This document shows positions 55,720 through 57,645 of a DNA stretch of 57,645 bases, piece by piece. The DNA is from Amycolatopsis acididurans. Lineage in GTDB: Bacteria > Actinomycetota > Actinomycetes > Mycobacteriales > Pseudonocardiaceae. Every line of letters begins with the position of its first letter. Positions within the stretch are counted from its first letter, which is position 1. The translations under genes were made by a program, and so were the position numbers. The stretch lies in the NCBI RefSeq assembly GCF_012328925.1, contig NZ_JAAXLS010000043.1, positions 1 through 57,645 on the forward strand, written 5' to 3'. The notes beneath the pieces are model-generated. The model was not told the origin of the DNA and searched no databases. It saw only the letters and a program-made list of their open reading frames with translations.

Positions 55720-57243
55720 ATGAGTCAGCCGAACACGCCCGAGGAGAACTCGCGGGAGCCGCGCCTCGCGCCGCGGCCCTTGGACCGTCCTCCGGTGGAT
55801 CCCGCGCAGGCCGCCACGTTCGGCAGGCCGCGTGGGGTCGAGGGCGCCTTCGACAAGCTCTACGCGCCCGGGTCCCGCAACGGCGAACAGGTGATCACCA
55901 AGCCGCCGGCGCCGGAGTCGCTGGCCGAGGCGTTCGGCAGGCCGCAGGGCGCGGAGGACGTGCTGTTGCAGCGGCCGGGCGACGATTCCGGCCGGCCCAA
56001 GGGGGCCGCTCCCGAGTCCCCGATGTGGACCACATCCTCCGATCCGTGGCGCGATCCCGGTGCGCCCGCCGTGCTCGGGGGGCCGGCACTGGACGCGGAC
56101 GACGACGCCGAGGACGACGACGAGCGTCCGCGCGGGCCGTTGCTGTCGTTGCCGGAGATGCTGTTCGGGCGGCGTGTGAAGCCCACCGCGCTGGCCTTGC
56201 TGGGCGTGGTGTGCCTGCTGATCGGTGCGGTCGGCGGGCTCGTCGGCTGGGGCATCGCGCGCGCGGGCAGTTCGCTGACCGGCAGCGCGACGATCTCCGA
56301 AGCCCAGGCGGGCAAGGAGCGCGCGCCCGGTTCGATCGCCGAGATCGCGCACCGGGTGGCACCGGCGGTGGTCTCGATCGAGGTCGTGTCCGGCGAGTCC
56401 GGCAGCGTCGGGTCCGGCGTGGTGATCGACCCGAAGGGCTACGCGATCACGAACAACCACGTCATCTCGATGGCCACCTCGGATCCGCAGGCCAAGATCA
56501 CCGCCGTGTTCACCGACGGCACGCGGGCGCAGGCCCAGGTCGTCGGTACCGATCCCAAGACCGACCTCGCCGTGATCAAGGTGGGGGTGTCGAACCCGAC
56601 GGTGTTGCAGGTGGGCAAGTCCGCGAATCTCCAGCCCGGCGATTCGGTGATCGCCATCGGTTCGCCGCTGGGGCTGCAGAACACCGTGACGTCGGGCATC
56701 GTCAGCGCGCTGCACCGGCCGGTCACCGCGCAGGGCGAGAACGGTCAGCCGCCGGTCACCTACGACGCGATCCAGACCGACGCCCCGATCAACCGGGGCA
56801 ACTCCGGTGGTGCGCTGGTGGACTCGACCGGGGCGCTGGTCGGGATCAACTCCTCGATCCGCACCGACAGCGGTGACTCGGGGCAGGGCGGCGGCAGCAT
56901 CGGCATCGGCTTCGCGATCCCGGTCGACGACGCGATCAAGATCGCCCGGGAGCTGATCAGCAACGGTCAGGTCAAGCACGCCGACATCGGCATCAACGCG
57001 GCGTCGGTCGCGGCGGAGACGTCGGAGGGAGCGCAGGTGCTCAACGTCGCCGACAACGGTCCGGCGGCGCGGGCGGGTATCGCCGAGGGCGACGTGATCA
57101 CCAAGGTCGGTGACCGGACGGTGCGCAACGCGGCGGAGCTGACGGTCGCGGTGCGCGCGCACAACATCGGCGAAGTGGTACCGGTTCAGCTCGTCAGGCA
57201 GGGGCGGCCCCTTGTCCTTGACGTAACCCTGGGTTCCGATTAG
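55720..57243 (+). CDS. htrA: HtrA/DegP-type membrane serine protease with PDZ domain
   Basis: HtrA degrades or refolds damaged envelope proteins. The 507-aa protein has an approximately 150-residue cytoplasmic region, a membrane helix (about 155-180), a trypsin-like domain with the triad H247 (NNHVIS), D282 (KTDLAVIKV) and S362 (NRGNSGGAL), and a C-terminal PDZ domain (about 420-500). The cytoplasmic part is acidic and carries a duplicated FGRPxGxE motif (34-41 and 72-79). ATG 55720 follows GGGGGACC. It lies 84 bases after rseA and is presumably in the SigE regulon. Length is typical of actinobacterial HtrA. Confidence 0.95.
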   Translation: MSQPNTPEENSREPRLAPRPLDRPPVDPAQAATFGRPRGVEGAFDKLYAPGSRNGEQVITKPPAPESLAEAFGRPQGAEDVLLQRPGDDSGRPKGAAPESPMWTTSSDPWRDPGAPAVLGGPALDADDDAEDDDERPRGPLLSLPEMLFGRRVKPTALALLGVVCLLIGAVGGLVGWGIARAGSSLTGSATISEAQAGKERAPGSIAEIAHRVAPAVVSIEVVSGESGSVGSGVVIDPKGYAITNNHVISMATSDPQAKITAVFTDGTRAQAQVVGTDPKTDLAVIKVGVSNPTVLQVGKSANLQPGDSVIAIGSPLGLQNTVTSGIVSALHRPVTAQGENGQPPVTYDAIQTDAPINRGNSGGALVDSTGALVGINSSIRTDSGDSGQGGGSIGIGFAIPVDDAIKIARELISNGQVKHADIGINAASVAAETSEGAQVLNVADNGPAARAGIAEGDVITKVGDRTVRNAAELTVAVRAHNIGEVVPVQLVRQGRPLVLDVTLGSD

Positions 57244-57287
57244 CCGGGGTAGTCTGGTCTGGTTCGCGAGAAGGCGGAGGTTGACTG

Positions 57288-57645
57288 GTGTTCGAAAGTG
57301 TCGGCTGGGGCGAGATCCTGGTCCTGATCGTCGCCGGTCTGTTCATCCTCGGCCCGGAGAGGCTGCCGGAGGCGGCGTCGTGGCTGGCCCAGAACGTGCG
57401 CAAGGTGCGTGATTTCGCGACCGGCGCGCGCGACCAGCTGCGTGAGGAGATGGGCCCGGAGTTCGAGGAGTTCCGCAAGCCCCTGGAAGATCTGCGGCAG
57501 CTGCGAAACTTCGACCCGCGCCGCGCGATCACGAACCACCTCTTCGACGGCGACCCGGATCCGCTGGGCCTGAACGGCACAAGCGGCGGCAGCACCAAGC
57601 CCAACGGCTACCCCGCCCCAGCCGCCAAACCAGACCCCCTGAAAC
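57288..57645 (+). CDS. tatB: Sec-independent translocase subunit TatB, 3' end cut by the window
   Basis: TatB with TatC recognises twin-arginine signal peptides of folded proteins. The frame from GTG 57288 is open at the right edge; 119 codons are visible. It begins VFESVGWGEILVLIVAGLFI with the membrane helix, the hinge LGPERLPEA, an amphipathic helix (ASWLAQNVRKVRDFATGARD) and acidic/hydrophilic helices EEMGPEFEEFRKPLEDLRQL. A GGCGGAGG ribosome site precedes the start. It follows htrA by 44 bases, as in mycobacteria. The Glu after the helix start (E9) fits TatB rather than TatA. Confidence 0.93.
   Translation, partial: MFESVGWGEILVLIVAGLFILGPERLPEAASWLAQNVRKVRDFATGARDQLREEMGPEFEEFRKPLEDLRQLRNFDPRRAITNHLFDGDPDPLGLNGTSGGSTKPNGYPAPAAKPDPLK

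Noticed and set aside
1..57645. CRISPR array, prophage, insertion sequence, tRNA or rRNA
   Set aside because: No spaced repeats, transposase, integrase or RNA-gene sequence was recognised anywhere in the window.

Overview
The window is very GC-rich and gene-dense, with many GTG and some TTG starts, frequent 4-nt stop/start overlaps and many leaderless-looking promoters. Its content points to a mycolic-acid-type or related actinomycete: decaprenyl-linked rhamnosyl/galactan wall genes, LCP ligases, coenzyme F420 genes, the SigE-RseA-HtrA-TatB block, DUF3117 and a DivIVA-domain protein. I infer a member of the Pseudonocardiaceae, most probably Amycolatopsis. No rRNA, tRNA, CRISPR array, insertion sequence or prophage is visible, and no gap without a gene exceeds 300 bases.

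Layout. 1-4730: an ECF sigma factor fused to a zinc-finger anti-sigma region (cut by the left edge), a protein with a degenerate GGDEF domain, and two tandem GT87 membrane glycosyltransferases. 4816-10317: purK-purE, an acyl-CoA synthetase, an acyl-CoA dehydrogenase, a methyltransferase and a 51-aa membrane protein. 10428-15811: a TIGR03089-type protein, two LCP ligases, and divergent rmlB-rmlD. 15952-18229: an accessory cassette with two DtxR/IdeR-like iron boxes, made of a 38-aa acidic peptide, a JmjC/cupin Fe(II)/2-oxoglutarate oxygenase and a sucrase/ferredoxin-like protein. 18290-20310: an MDR oxidoreductase behind a MerR-type promoter and a 4,5-dihydroxyphthalate decarboxylase-like protein. 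20307-28116: six glycosyltransferases ending with wbbL. 28627-30591: manC and an AlkA-like DNA glycosylase. 30599-34547: a leftward overlapping operon GNAT-fbiA-fbiB-NUDIX-GntR. 34657-36068: ferredoxin-dapC. 36062-39462: two TetR-enzyme pairs with clear operators. 39459-43399: dapD, a lipoprotein, dapE and two LOG proteins. 43491-48778: plsC, a DivIVA-domain protein, SRPBCC, tag, polysaccharide deacetylase, a two-component system and an enoyl-CoA hydratase. 48954-53534: DUF3117, leucyl aminopeptidase, LysR/MFS and AraC. 53544-57645: O-methyltransferase, sigE, rseA, htrA and tatB (cut by the right edge).

The genes serve a few joint tasks: wall polysaccharide assembly (GT87 pair, rmlBD, wbbL, manC, LCPs, GT cluster), meso-DAP/lysine synthesis (dapC, dapD, dapE), F420 synthesis (fbiA, fbiB), and envelope stress with protein export (sigE-rseA-htrA-tatB). 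From memory, gene order matches two separate Mycobacterium tuberculosis neighbourhoods (Rv3261-Rv3276c and Rv1177-Rv1224). The iron-box cassette and the glycosyltransferase cluster sit between rmlD and wbbL, which are adjacent in that species, so 15812-27246 behaves as an accessory insertion.

The most novel candidate is the iron-box cassette at 15922-18229. Its organisation suggests a ribosomally made peptide whose Asp/Asn-rich tail could be beta-hydroxylated by the oxygenase under iron limitation, possibly to make an iron-binding product. That is a hypothesis, not an established function.
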